64,000 nt of DNA from Hygrocybe punicea (GCA_963556145.1 OY744464.1:806001-870000), one strand, 5' to 3'; shown: positions 11,592 to 23,707, counted from the stretch's first letter. A program made the numbers and translations. The notes: a model not told the origin generated them from the sequence alone.

Positions 11592-12117
11592 ATGGGTCGT
11601 CTCCGACGTAAACGAGCGCACCATGCTCGACGAGACGTACACAGAGCATCTCGAACTCGTGTCCGTCTTACTTAGGGTCTTAGCGCTACCGTCTCCCGCT
11701 GAATTTTGATTGCAGGTTCGTACAAAAGACTTGGACCAGATCCAGTTAATCGACCTTGATCCAAAAGTATGTTACATTGCTAGAAGCTCAAGAGCGCTTT
11801 AATCCTTCTCCCACCCAGAACCGTGTAGCACTAGAAGCGCAGCCCCTCGACTTTGAAAAGCCCGGTTTGGCGCAACATTACTGTGTAGAGTGTGCAAAGT
11901 ACGATTTTTTCCATGGATACTCTTCCCGTTGGTAGTATCAACTAATTCACACAGGTACTATGAGTCTGATGTAGCTCTGCAGTCGCATTGGAAGAGCAAG
12001 GTTCACAAACGGCGATGTAAAGCGCTGAAGGAGCCCGCCTACACGATAGAGGAAGCGGAGCGCGCTGCTGGATTGGGGAGGGAAGATAAAAGGCCCCAGT
12101 TCGATATGCCATTGTAA
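11592..12117 (+). CDS. BUD20: BUD20/ZNF593-type C2H2 zinc-finger protein, 60S export factor
   Basis: Four exons, 11592-11660, 11716-11766, 11819-11898 and 11955-12117, give 120 residues. The basic N-terminus (MGRLRRKRAHHARR) is followed by TKDLDQIQLIDLDP, the KPGLAQHYCVECAKYY finger start and LQSHWKSKVHKRRCK. This is the conserved C2H2 layout of Bud20/ZNF593, a shuttling factor needed for nuclear export of pre-60S ribosomal subunits. The zinc-finger Cys pair sits in exon 3 and the His pair in exon 4. The first intron has an unusual 5' site (GTCCGT). Length matches the family. Confidence 0.92.
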
Positions 12118-12776
12118 AGATGTCTATGCCGTGTTATCCCCTGAATTTATTTCGTTCGGTAAGCCAAAGATTCAACTCTTTCACTCTCAACACCTTCCCG
12201 GAAACCACGTCTATCTATGTAAGGAATTTGGAAAACTCGCATTCCGAGTCGCCGGTGTGCAAATCATCGGAGTTTGCTGAAATTGCGGAAGTCCGCCATA
12301 CCCGCCAAGCTTTGGGGGATAAAAGCTCTATGACATCTAGAGCCCCTCAATGCATTTCTCTTGCTCTAGATCTTTTAATTTTTAAACTAATTAGGAAATG
12401 TAGACCTGGATATGATTTGATTGTATTAGGTCTCACTGGCATAGCATACTAAGGTTTCCTTCCTGAGTATTCTGAGGGTTATGGGTCCTTCAGTTGGGTT
12501 GTGAACACTGGCATTGACATGAGGCAACCTCAATGATGTTCATCTCATGGCAACCTGATGGTGGACACATGACTCAATTGGAAATGTGCAGCCAACTTGA
12601 AGTTATTGTATCTTTCCCCATTTAATTATACTGACCCAATAGTCTGTATTTCATGGCAATTCCCTAACCTCTGAGTATTTAAACTGTCCTTGCTGTACTG
12701 AAAATCTTTTTCCCCTTTGTCATGTTTCATGAAGTAGTGGCAATAATAATTGCAAAAAGTGTGCCTGGGTGGTTAT
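12118..12776. other. BUD20 3' flank and edge of the CpG-poor repeat block
   Basis: CpG is frequent up to about 12.3 kb and then nearly vanishes. No gene is recognised. Confidence 0.5.
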
Positions 12777-12889
12777 TAGTGTTGCCTCAACTTGGCTGCT
12801 CATGAAAAGCTGATCCTAGTTCTGATTGTTTGGTGCACCATCAGAACTGGGATCAGCTGTGCCTGACCAGCCAAGTTGAGGCAACACTA
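12777..12889. mobile_element. hAT-type MITE (113 bp) with 8-bp target duplication
   Basis: The ends are inverted repeats starting TAGTGTTGCCTCAACTTGG, and the interior is also largely palindromic. The flanks carry a perfect 8-bp direct repeat, GTGGTTAT (12769-12776 and 12890-12897). TAG-starting TIRs plus an 8-bp duplication are hallmarks of hAT elements. No coding capacity. Confidence 0.85.
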
Positions 12890-13684
12890 GTGGTTATATA
12901 GGCCAAGGATGTTTTGGCGATGCCAGGGATGTGAGTGTTTCTGGACCTTGTAGCTTTCAGCTCATCCTGACCAAGTGACACCAACAGAGCTTGGCCTTGT
13001 TACAAAAGCATTGAATAGTCTGGAGAGCAGGGTGAACAGCAACCAGGGCTGCTCATCAGTCATTCCAAGGATCTTTGGGATCATTGCAAGTCCAAAAGAG
13101 GTCACTGGTCACTGTGTACATGCATTTCACCACTCCAGAGTTTCTCATTGATAGTGAGGAGGTGGCTTGAGTTTCTAAGTTTTCAAGACATTGGTTCTGC
13201 TTAGACATTTTGGGAGATCAACTCAAGGTGAGTTCAACCAAAGTGCTCAGGCCACTCTGACCACAGCAACAGACCGAGATCCATGAAGCCATTCAGATTC
13301 TCTCACCACTATTAACCAAAGCTATGGCAAACATCCAGGCCAAATTATCATGGCAACAACAACAGGGCCACACTGCCAAAATGGCCTGGAGGACCTCAGC
13401 ATTTCACCCACCTCTCGTTGATGCTGAATTCCAAACAGGTGGTGGATATTTCCCTGGAGTGGTTTGCTTAAGCAGACTCGGTAAAGTCACCACTAAGGTT
13501 ACGAGCTTAGGGCTAAAATGAAGAAATTTTCATGCAGACACTCCAACACCAGAGCAACCCATCCCTAACCATCATCGACCCTATCATTTTACCATTCTTG
13601 CAAAAGATGAATTCTCTTAACCAACTGCTAGAAGCCATATTGTTCATCACAACACCTTAATTGTGACATGCAGGCAAGCAGGCA
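12890..13684. other. CpG-poor decayed DNA
   Basis: No intact gene or clear family match. It may hold the lost N-terminal half of the dioxygenase relic that follows, but no motif supports that. Confidence 0.4.
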
Positions 13685-14005
13685 ATGAACCAAATCAAGG
13701 ATCAGGCTAAACACCCTCATATTTCACACTGGACATCTGCATACTCCACAATGGCCATCATTGTCAATCAGGAAACCAAACGACACCAAGATCCTGGTGG
13801 AGGCCCCACATGTTTTGATGCCTTGGTATCCACCAGAACACATAGCGGTGCCTTCTTGGATGTCCCAGATGTTGGGCTTAAGCTTAAATATGATCCAGCA
13901 ACAATGATTCTGATTGCTGGAAGACTTCTGTCTCACAGGGTCCAAAGGTGGATGAGGGAGGAGAGAATTTGCCTGGCATACTTCATGAGGGATGATGTCC
14001 ACTGA
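13685..14005 (+). pseudogene. relic of a 2OG-Fe(II) dioxygenase, possibly TET/JBP-type
   Basis: An open frame of 106 codons has the order expected for the metal-binding core of a double-stranded beta-helix dioxygenase: an HxD-like pair in KRHQDPGG, a strand pattern GAFLDVPDVGLKLKY, the distal His in GRLLSHRV, and an Arg in ERICLAYFM that could bind 2-oxoglutarate. Similar C-terminal blocks occur in basidiomycete TET/JBP-like proteins that travel with KDZ transposons. Only this fragment survives. The start at 13685 is just the first ATG, and the surrounding DNA is CpG-poor and decayed. Assignment is by motif order, not by database search. Confidence 0.5.
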
Positions 14006-14484
14006 TATGATACTCACTGGCCCACATACCCACATATCAGCCACTACCAACCCATGCTCAGCCAGGGGTTTGCACACAGGCAAAAGAGAGAGTAGAAGGG
14101 AGTTTTACCATCCACTTGTAGATGTTGACTTGCCAACACTAATCTGTTGTGGGATTTTCTTCTAACAGTGCTCTGACATCTGTGATCTTGGTTCCTGATA
14201 TGGTTACTTCTCAGGATATTGGTGGTGCATGTTGCTCAAATGTATTTCCAGATTTATACAAGTTTATAGTTTATAATATCCTCAGGGTCAGTTGTTTTAG
14301 AGAGACTTTCGAAGCAAGGCTGGCTCCATTTGTAAGGTGAGATGACTTGAGAGCCCCTGAGTAGTTGTCAGAGCTGGTGTTTGCTCCAAAGCGGACAGCA
14401 AAAGTGGAAGGGTGTGTGAGAGGAAATGAGCCCTTTGTGTGGTTATCTCCTCACATATATATTGGTTGTTTATCTAGCTGCTAA
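14006..14484. other. CpG-poor decayed DNA
   Basis: No gene, RNA or named repeat is recognised. Confidence 0.4.
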
Positions 14485-14880
14485 GATTCTGTAGCACCAT
14501 TGCAGGCAATGGGGAGAGAGGTCCCCCAGATGACAAACCTTTGTGAGTTTGCATCCCTCTGCTACAAGACAGAGGTAATTGGTAGGTGGGTCGAAGTACA
14601 CATAGTGATTTACAGATCTTGATCCTCTCTCACAGAACTTTGCAATTCTGCAGCACCATTGCAGGCAATGGAGAGAGGCCCACCCAGACAACAAACCTTT
14701 GTGAGTTTGCTGTCCCTCTGCCATGAGACAGAGGTCATCTGAGGGTGGTCGAGGTATCCATCACAGCTACTTCCTCTCTCACATAACTTTGCGATTCTGC
14801 AGCACCATTACAGGCAATGGGGAGAGAGGTCTCACCATGATGACAAACCTTTGCGAGTTTGTTGTTCCACCGCCATATGG
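14485..14880. repeat. three tandem copies of a ~155-bp unit
   Basis: The block ATTCTGYAGCACCATT starts at about 14486, 14645 and 14794, followed each time by GCAATGG(G)GAGAGAGG and CAAACCTTTG. Spacing is 159 and 149 bp. Copies differ by scattered substitutions and small indels. Function is unknown; it may be a satellite-like array or part of a decayed element. Confidence 0.7.
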
Positions 14881-15074
14881 CCGTGTTCATCATGGGAGGG
14901 AGTAACTGGCCCACCAACCATGTAGGTAGTGGTAGGAGAAGACGCATCTTGGCTAATATTCAACCTTTTCAACAAGAGGTCATGAGACCATTAGTATTAA
15001 GTAATTGTTGACATTAGACTTATCCATTCCTCCTTAATGTAATCTCGCAATTAAGGCCCTACATAGGTATACTA

Positions 15075-15240
15075 CGGGTCTGATTTTTGGACACTGTACC
15101 CATACCCGAACGAGGGCAGGTATGGTGGTAGACCATGGGTACTTCATGTACCCATGGTGAATCAAGGTCCCTACACCTCACAGGGGCCAGATGTACATCA
15201 ATTGACGTGGCTGTCACCCTCGTGAGGTATGGGGATGTGG
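15075..15240 (-). repeat. dispersed repeat family B, copy 1
   Basis: The reverse complement matches 33.2-33.35 kb, including GTACCCATGGTCTACC and CCATACCTGCC. It is rich in telomere-like GGGTAC/GTACCC words. Boundaries are uncertain. Confidence 0.55.
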
Positions 15241-15829
15241 TAATAGGAGCATGCTAGGAATCAGCATCTATTTGCCATGATTCAGAGCCATCTACAATGA
15301 AAATGGTTACATTCTCCAGGAACTTCTCTCAGACCCCACACACTGATAAGCATACTACTAGATACCACAGGCTGATGTCATGGCAGATTCATATTTGGTA
15401 GAAGTCCTATGGATCTGTTTGCCACCAACTATCTGGCAACCAACATTGGCATCAAGTCAAGAAGGCTGAGAAGTATAAAGAGTATACCTGATGATACCTT
15501 TAACATCCTCAAAATAGTTGGTATATTTCAATTCTGCTTTATCAGTTGAAATGATAATAATAAGCTAATATTCTAAAATTGCTGTCTAAGGGAATACAAT
15601 ATATGACTCACTTAATTCCAGTTTGAATCCCAGACAACTGTTCCCTCTCAAGGCAAATGTTCATTGTTGCTAATTATACCTTCAGCACATGATACTGTCA
15701 TAGTGATTGGTCAGTTCCTCCTCCATCTGGCTCAATGTTCAATTTTACACTCAGCCTGCCAAATCTACAGGTGTTCTTTAGCTTTTCATCTCATACTCAG
15801 CACAGCACTCATACTTAAGACAAACAGTT
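15241..15829. other. CpG-poor decayed DNA between repeats B and A
   Basis: No gene is recognised and no open frame of note; AT-rich stretches near 15.5-15.6 kb. Confidence 0.4.
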
Positions 15830-17250
15830 GTTTGCAACAATGAAAGCTGCTGTTCTCTCCTCTGTGCATGGAACAATTGTGTTCACCTGGTTATGGTATT
15901 CATCCAATAAAGGACATCATTGTAAACAAGTGTGGGAGTCCAGACAGTAAGTCATGTCATAGGCATGACAGGTCATGAGAATGCATAATCAGGTACTGCG
16001 TGAGGCATGTATGCAGGTGCAAGATGGTGTCAAGGTTATGGAGATAAAAGGATAAATGAATGTGGGTCCAGGTTTTAAGTCATAGCACAGGTGACAAGCT
16101 GTGGGAACAAGTTGTCAGGTACTGCATTGAAGCAATGACAGGTGAACAATAAACAACAGGGATTGGTTCACTGTATTGGGAAGTCAGGTGTTCTGTGGTC
16201 GAAGTCCAAAGGAGCACACTTTGGAGATGGTCAGATTGGAGAGAACAGCGAAATGTATCATAATCAATGATCATTCAAAGTATGTGTGCAGATAAGGAAT
16301 GTCATCAAATTGTCAGTGAGGATGTTAGAGGCATGCAACTCCAGACAGAATGGAGTTGTCGGAGGACCGGAGGTGCGAACTCTTGAAGTAGTGTGCTACT
16401 TCCTTAAGTCATACTGAGTAAGCACAAGTGGACGGAGCGGAGTTAGTCCGGAGATTCGGACTAAAGACAGAGACTGATAGTGAGCTTAAGGCAAGCCCTA
16501 AGTTTGAGAATGAGGGGAACTCAAGTTGATTTTCAGAACGGAGTTACAGGACTTTGTAGTTCTAACTTATATACTTGGTAAGTTAATTGTTATGTCCTTA
16601 GTAACGTAAAGATAATAAGTACTCCGGAAAGGGAGCCGGAGTTCGGAGAAGGATAAAAGAGATAAAAGGTTGCTACATATGGTGACAAGTAAACAAAGGG
16701 AAGGAGACAGATAGGAGTCTGGAGAAATGGAGATGAAGAAGAATAGAGTGCAAGGCCCACCTAACGGAAGCAGAGGGAAAGGAGGAAATCATGACAATGT
16801 GGAAATCGGCAATGCAGAACAAGGGAAAGGAACAACAACATATGCAAGAGGATAAGATAAGATAAAACAGTGGAAAAGTCCAGAGCGGAGTTCATCGGAA
16901 CTCTTCGGAGTTGCATAGATATGACAGAGGATGATGATTGGCATAGGATACAAATATGGAAACCATATATCCAGGAAAGTCAATTGTTGTTATGGGTGAG
17001 TATATCATACAGCAAAAGACAATGAGAGTGATGTTCATCGGCAAGGGGATTATTCAGGTACAGCAAGGTCACATTGGCGTGTGTCCATGGTCAGTTGGGA
17101 TTGTTCTAGAAGAAAGGGGAAAAGGAGAACAAGGGCAAAGCACATTGTCTGAACAAGAAAAGGGAATGTGGAAGTAAATGAGAGTGTATTGTGGGGATAT
17201 AATTGATGATAAAGGAAAAAGAAAACAAGGAACAAAACAGGAAAAAGGAC
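15830..17250 (-). repeat. dispersed repeat family A, copy 2 (CpG-depleted)
   Basis: The reverse complement aligns with 1-200 at one end and with 60.6-61.34 kb over most of its length. Shared blocks include the AGAACAAnCC...CCATGG region near 17.08-17.11 kb and GACAATGAGAGTGA near 17.02 kb. The section about 16.3-16.9 kb is not matched elsewhere in the window. Small ORFs on both strands are not conserved between copies, so I treat this as non-coding repeat. Confidence 0.65.
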
Positions 17251-17278
17251 TGTGGCTGTGCAGAATTGTTACAGTTTG

Positions 17279-17370
17279 CAAGTCACCTGACCAGTTGGTG
17301 AAATCACCAAGTCAAGTCACCTGACCACTTGGTGAAATCACCAACTCAAGTGATCTGACATAGTTGTGCA
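17279..17370 (+). repeat. tandem 34-bp iterons with an internal 16-bp palindrome
   Basis: Two near-identical 34-bp units (17279-17312 and 17313-17346) begin CAAGTCACCTGACCA and each contain the palindrome TTGGTGAAATCACCAA. A third, degraded unit follows to about 17370. The array lies about 160 bp upstream of the ParB/Srx-like open frame at 17527. Confidence 0.75.
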
Positions 17371-17526
17371 CTATTCTGTTTGCAAAACATGAACTGACTT
17401 AATTGCTTCTTTCAGACCTCTTACCTGACTTTAGTTACTTTTCATATAACTGTTCCAACAAGCTAACCACATTCCATTTAGCATTACTAAAGGCTGGACT
17501 CAGCTACCCATATATACATATATACA

Positions 17527-20362
17527 ATGTCTTCATCTTCAGCTTCCAATGTTGCCTTAGCCATGAATGCTGCCTTCAGCAATAACAGCTCAGTAGTAGA
17601 TAGCACAGTTGCACCAGAAGTAGAGACACCAGCCCATCCTGCCATTAAGACCCCCACCTTTCATGACTACCTCAAGCAGTTGGGATTGGCAGGGATGATT
17701 ACTTTACTTGTGGCCTTGGAAAACATGGTGCCTCACCGGTTCCAACATGAACTCAACCATACTCATGTCAATAAGCTCAAGATGGAAATCATGGAAAATA
17801 ATGAGTCCCCACTCAAGGGCTGTGTGGATGACTGGGCAGATCTGAGAGGGCTCGCATCTTATTCCAGGTGTCCTGAGGGCATCAGCATTAGCATCTATGA
17901 TGGTGGTCATCATCTGGCCACTACTTTGAAGGCCGGCACTGTGGATGTCTAGCCAGTGGAGATCATTCCAACAGGTAAATTCCCACTGTCTTGCAGCTAA
18001 AAAAACATAGCTGACACACACACACCACTTACAGCCGTGTTTGAATTAGACATTTCAGTTTGTTTGGCCTTCATGAATATTCTAAACCTCCACAAAGAAT
18101 GCCTCAATGTCTCGCTGCTCAACAAGTGGATGAGTGTGGTCACAGCCATGGTGGGCTACCACTCTTGGTGCAAGTACACCAAGGAGTCTGTTGCCCCATA
18201 TCATGCCATGATCAAGAGCCTCAAGCTCACAGTTGATCCCAAGAATGCTGAGTCTTGAAAATGATGCCTGAAGATGCTCAAGCATCCTGCCCTCACTTGG
18301 TTTTGGGCCGATCTCCTCTGCACACCAGCTTACAGAAGCAAGATTTCCATCAGCAACTTGGTCAAGCTGCAAGGCCTTGATCCATCTGTAAGTTCTTGGA
18401 CCTATTCATATCTGCTCATGCCAACCAAGTAAGAAAATTTTGCATCAACAGGTCATCAGCTGCCTCCTGCAGGACATGTGTGAATTTGTTCATGTCATCA
18501 GCAATGACCAAGCTGAACTTATAAAATGAGAGCTGGCCTTGCAGGCCCTCTTGAAAAGGGCACCCAATGCGAATTCTACCACCAGTGGCAAACAAAGCCA
18601 AGCCAGGGGTAAGACCAATATCAAATACTGCATGATACAAAAGCTGCGCAAGGACATTCAGCAAGACTCCAACCTGGGGTTGGAGCAGTCCTGGAGGTTG
18701 ACCGACATGCCACCAGTGATTTCCTTTGGGGAATTACTCGATTTGGCCTCAAAACCCTCACCTGGATATGAAACCAATTTGGTGGAAGGAAAATACACTT
18801 TTGATGGGCTTGTAAGTGTACTTCTAAAATCATTTCATCTTTTCTCATGCAACCAATTCAATTCACAACTTCACTTTTCCTCCCTCTTTGCACATGCTGT
18901 GTTTGCTGAGGACATGGGTGTCATGACTGATGTCATGAGACAGGCAAGCCTTCAAACCAGCCATCCAAGGCTGTGACTAACCACATATATTAGCTCATTG
19001 GTTTGTTTTGTGGGCTAGAGGCCTACTTGGCTCCATACAGACCAGGTACTGCCTCAGGTGCACAATCTAGGGCAGCTTCTCCCATGGCTTACATATATGG
19101 CTGAAATGAGTATCCAGAGGGACAAATTTGATATGCCCTGCATGCAACCTGCAGAGACAAGCAATGGGCCAATAAATTGACAGAGCCGCTATCACAGCAA
19201 GTGCTCAATGCAACAGCAGAGGCTTGGACATTGGTGAGTAAACTGCACTGAGCTCAGATTACACCTTACTTGAATATTGATTCTGCAATGACTGGCAGAT
19301 CATGCATTTCCTGCAGGCCCACAAGGTTGACAAATCGACCCACCACTGCCAAGAGTCATGTCACGGAGGATCAAATGAAGTGGGTCATTCACCAGCCAAA
19401 TTCACTCTACATGCAAGTTCTTCATTTGGTTTGGTTTCAGCCAGGAACCATACTCCTGCCTGGAGAGCTGATAGAGGTGCCAGCTGGTAAGTGATGTCAC
19501 ATTTGAGTGTTTCATACAAATGTTAATTGTAGTTCTTGACAGAGATGGTGTGAGTAGCAACCCCGCCTCCCTCTCCAGTGCCAGTCATTGCCCTCATCAA
19601 GAATCCAGAGTATATCTCCATGGTGCAGTGTCAAGCCAGACCCATCCCAGCAATGGGACTTGGCCTGGAACTGCACCAGAGATTGGAACAGGAGGGACCT
19701 ATGGTTATTGAGGTGGATGTCCAGCAGTATCTGCCCAGGCCCATCACTCCACCCATGGAAGACAATGACGTCATCATGCTGGTTGATGACTACTCAGTCA
19801 TCAATTTTATCCTTGTTGAAAACAGCAATACAAATTTGGGTACCCAGGAAACCAATGCACCAATTCTACCTCCAGATGACTTGGGATCCTCTTGGAAGAC
19901 AGCATCCAGGAAACAAATGCACCAGTTCCATGTCCAGCTTCTCCCAAGACAGCCGTGCCCCCTCCTTGTACTTCCTTCAATCTGCCATTGGTTGTCATCA
20001 CCACAGCTCCCAACAACCCCAAGCCAGCAGCAGACATGTGAAATCCCAGCCATAATGGAAAATGACTTCCAATCAAACCTGTCATGCTAGGAAGACACAA
20101 CAGATCTGACAGCACTGCTTATCTTCAGCCCACCAAGCCTGCAAAATGGTCAAAGGGTTCTCAGGAGTCAGATAATGATGAGGATAAGTTAGATGACAAT
20201 CCTCCAGAGTCCAAGGATTCATTGATGTCCACAGCACACTCAGACAAGTTGTTTGATGACGATGAAGATGACATACTGGTCCTCAACAGTGAACCTGGTA
20301 AGCAAGCCTCTCCCCAGCCCAACAACCCCAACAAAACAGGCAGCTTAGGGTTAGATTTATAG
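17527..20362 (+). pseudogene. ParB/Srx-fold-like protein, decayed multi-exon gene
   Basis: The first exon (17527 to about 17975) has VNKLKMEIMEN, WADLRGLASYSRCP and IYDGGHHLATTL. This order resembles the ParB/sulfiredoxin nuclease fold: an 'N..hV..L...I.e' helix, then a strand and a GGH-R-A loop. In the loop the expected Arg is His (CAT at 17911-17913), explicable by CGT to CAT, a CpG transition. A GT-AG intron leads to FELDISVCLAFMNILNLH and SLLNKWMSVV (18037-18258), then LVKLQGLDP, further exons at 18.45-18.82 kb and about 19.1-19.5 kb, and an acidic tail (SDNDEDKLDD, DDDEDDILVL) at 20.16-20.29 kb. In-frame stops occur at 17950 (TAG), about 18256 (TGA) and in LIK-stop-ELAL near 18528 (TGA for CGA). 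Function is unknown; ParB-like proteins bind DNA and CTP, but no activity is shown here. Confidence 0.55.
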
Positions 20363-21103
20363 GGGAGGAAAAGAAGGATTCAATAGTTATCTTTCCCAAA
20401 GGCAGCTCACAGTTGAGGCTGAGGATTTTATCCACAAGACTTGTAATAAGACAGACAAGAATAAGGGAGAGGAGAGTAGAAGCCTTTGAAACACAAAATG
20501 AACCGCAGATAAAGAAGATCAAGTCACTCACCCCAAGAGGGGAAGATTTGGTGGCAATCCAAATGTCTGCAGTGATGCTTCTTCAGTTCCCAGTGTCTGA
20601 GTGGGTGGATAAGTTAAGAGAGTAAAGTCTGTTCCAACAGGGCTCTTCTGAGCTGGTTTATATATGATTCTGGGGCTGGCTTCAAATATAAATGGATAGT
20701 CAAGTTATTTTATTCATTAAAGCTTATCAGTCAATCAGAATATTGGTGTAATCATTAAAACTCCTTTGAAATATTCATAAATTGCTCTAGCCAATGGCAG
20801 AACACACTCACTAGGCAACAGGCACATAAGGGTTTGATGTAACCATGGGAGTACAAGGTATCAGTGTCCTAATTGGGTACAAGATAACAATGACCTATTT
20901 TTGTACAAGGTTGCACTGTCCCAGTTGAGTCCTTAGTAATAGGTACATGATAGTTTGATGGTATCTATTTTTAAATACAAGGTGTTGGCCTAAAGTGGAG
21001 TGAAAGGGTCCTGTACTGAGATTTAATTCTTATCAGTCAAAAGTGTGCTGATCTCTCATCACTAGCAGTCTTCTAAATAGAAGGATAGAATTCTTTGTCA
21101 GTA
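20363..21103. other. 3' flank of the ParB-like relic, CpG-poor
   Basis: No further coding exon is supported beyond about 20.6 kb. Low complexity, AT-rich. Confidence 0.4.
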
Positions 21104-21833
21104 TAGTGATGGTAAGGTTCGGTTCGGTTCGGTTCGGTTCAGGCCAAAAAAATCTGAACCTTGAACTGAACCTTTGGCTCAGGTTCAGATAGATTCAGTT
21201 CAGGTTCAGGCCAGGCTGAACCTGTGAAAATACAAGTATACTAGCTAATCAATTTTCTCAATCCAAATTTTTCCTTTATTTCCTAACTCTACATTGTTGT
21301 TGTGCTAATAGTTTGACTTCAATTACATGTACTGTGTTTTCACTGTGAATGAATCAATAGAATCTCGTGTTAGATGTGTCTGAAGCACAGTAAGCATGAA
21401 ATATCCTGGACAATTGTTCAGATGGTCATTGCAAATGTTTTGCAGTATTTTTAACAGGAAGGAAAGACCTTGCAATCAGTATAACTGAATCAGACAACAT
21501 CCTAGGCTGAATTTCAACTTTACATTTTAAAATATATTTAAGTTTGCAGATATTCCTGTTACAGAAGCACTAATTGCAACAGTATAAACTCTAACTAATC
21601 TAGATTCTGTTATTAATAGTGCTGAAATGTCAAGTCAGTAAATAGTTGGACCAAAACTAAGTCTCTACTCAGCAGACATTAGACTAATATATGAAAGATT
21701 AGGTTCAGGTTTGAACTGGTTTGAATCAGGTTCACAAGATTCCCTCCTTGACTGAACCTTGAACTGAACTTAAGTTTGGTTCATGTAGGTTCAAATTTGA
21801 ACCCAGGTTCAGAACCAAACTGTACCATCACTA
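21104..21833. mobile_element. hAT-type non-autonomous element (730 bp), copy 1
   Basis: TIRs start TAGTGATGGTA. The flanks are TGTCAGTA (21096-21103) and TATCAGTA (21834-21841), an 8-bp duplication with one mismatch. Subterminal regions are packed with GGTTCGGTTC and GGTTCAGG words, including four tandem GGTTC units near 21117. A second, 5'-shortened copy is at 33351-34037. No transposase. Confidence 0.85.
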
Positions 21834-23707
21834 TATCAGTAGACAAGGTTTAGTTTCAAATAAATCCCCAAATGGTTGTTGTTGAATCAGATGATATGAT
21901 TAGAATTACTAAAAGAGGTAGTTCAGAATACATTCATCTGTATATGGTTGAGTGGGATTTGAAAGAAGTGAGACTATTTGACTTGGTAAATGTGCAGGAA
22001 TCAATTCATTTGTGAAAGAGTCTTTCAAGTAAATTGTGCAAGACATCTTTTTCAGCATTCAGTATTGAACCTACTGTTCAACATCCATAAGGACTGTTAT
22101 TCATAAAGATCCTTACTGGAATTGGATCCAGTTAAGGTGAAGAATGAGTGGTTGTACTTTTATAATTTTCTGATAGAAATAAACTATATCAGTAATTGTA
22201 TCCTTTGAAATGAATCAAATTCTGTACTTTGAATTAAATGAGTCTTAGAGATGGTACAACTGTTAGCCTTTTAATCAAGACATAAGATGACATTTAAAAT
22301 CGATCTTATTCAGTGTATTATTCCAAGTAAGGGTTTCACTCATCCAAAGTCAAATTATCAATATTTTTGTAGTAATATCCCAGTCAGTGTTTCAAAAAAG
22401 TTACACAGATTCTATCTTTATTAGTAAGCAGGAGAAATTTAGTTAGGTTAGATTATAAGGGTGAAACCAGGAGGTCTCAGAAGGAGCTTCAAGACAGCTG
22501 GACTAAGGGATATTTCTGAATCAGAGTGAACAGAGAATCTACATAAGTTCACTGGAACAGTCACAATTAGTAGTGGAGGTTCTGTCATAGGACTAAGCTG
22601 ACAAGGCCTTGAGCCAAGTATTTACAGCTTTGAAACATAGGAAAAAAGGTCAAGGGTTTCTGCAAAAAGAGTGGGATTCAAAGGAACAGTTTTAAACACT
22701 CATCCTAAGAGGGGAAAACAAGTGGCTGGTCCTTGTTTCTGCAGAGGTGCAGTTCCCACAGGGAGTAGAGCAGAGTGAGTGGTGATCTGTTCAGACAAGG
22801 CTTTCTGAGCTTTTTTATAGGCTGGGGAGATAGGATTCTCTCCAGAAATGGAAGGGGGACCAAGATTTTGGCCAGCCAATAGCAGTATCTGTTCATTAGC
22901 TACCAGACCCTATCAAAATTGGTTGCATGGATTCATATCAAGTCCAATGATGCCCATATGGATTCTATTGCTTCCAGACTGTGTTTTGGCCACTTCATTT
23001 CGATTTTGGTTGCTGTTTGTTGCACAGACATTGGATAGGAGTGGAAACATTAAGGGGGAGGTGGTAATTGGATATTGTTGCTATTACTACCTCTTGGTTA
23101 CTATCATTGCCCCTTTGTCTGGGCTGTTCTGTGTGCATTATAGCCCCACAATTTCACATTTTTGATGCCCTTTGTTACACAGACATTAGATAGGAGTAGG
23201 AATATTACAAGGGGGGAGGCTTTAATTGGATATTGTTGCTATCACTGCCTCTTTATTGCTATCACTGCCTCTTTGTTGCTATCACTGCCCCTTTGTCTGG
23301 GCTGTTCTGTGTATATTGGATGGTTACTATAGCTTTAGAATTTCGCATTTTTGGTGCTGTTCTTAGGGGTATTCTGTGGCAGTTCCCTGATATCCACTAA
23401 CACAGCCCTTGTTGTGAAGGTGTGTGAATTCCTTGAGAGCTATGCTCATTGATTGTTTCTAAGACATGTAGGGGTCATGGGGCATGTTGCCATAGCTCTT
23501 ATTTTTCGCTTTGGTGATGCTAGCACATGTGCTGCATTGTATGCAAATTGGTGAGCATAGGAGTATTGTTGATAGGAGGAGTGCAATTAAACATTGCCTG
23601 TTGCCATGAGTATTGAGGCTATTGTTCTGATGGTTTCCAGGGTATAGCCAGGAGTTATATTTTTTGACTGCTCAATTTTTCTTTTCTGTTCCTCACCTCT
23701 TGCCAAG
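21834..23707. other. CpG-poor decayed DNA with a local tandem duplication
   Basis: At about 23005-23160 and 23165-23340 the same block occurs twice: ACACAGACATT...GATAGGAGT, then TTGGATATTGTTGCTAT, then CCCTTTGTCTGGGCTGTTC. The second copy also has a triplicated CTATCACTGCC unit. No gene is recognised in the interval. Confidence 0.5.

Noticed and set aside
17279..17370. Bacterial parS site in the iterons
   Set aside because: The 16-bp palindrome does not match the parS consensus; only the palindromic arrangement is similar.
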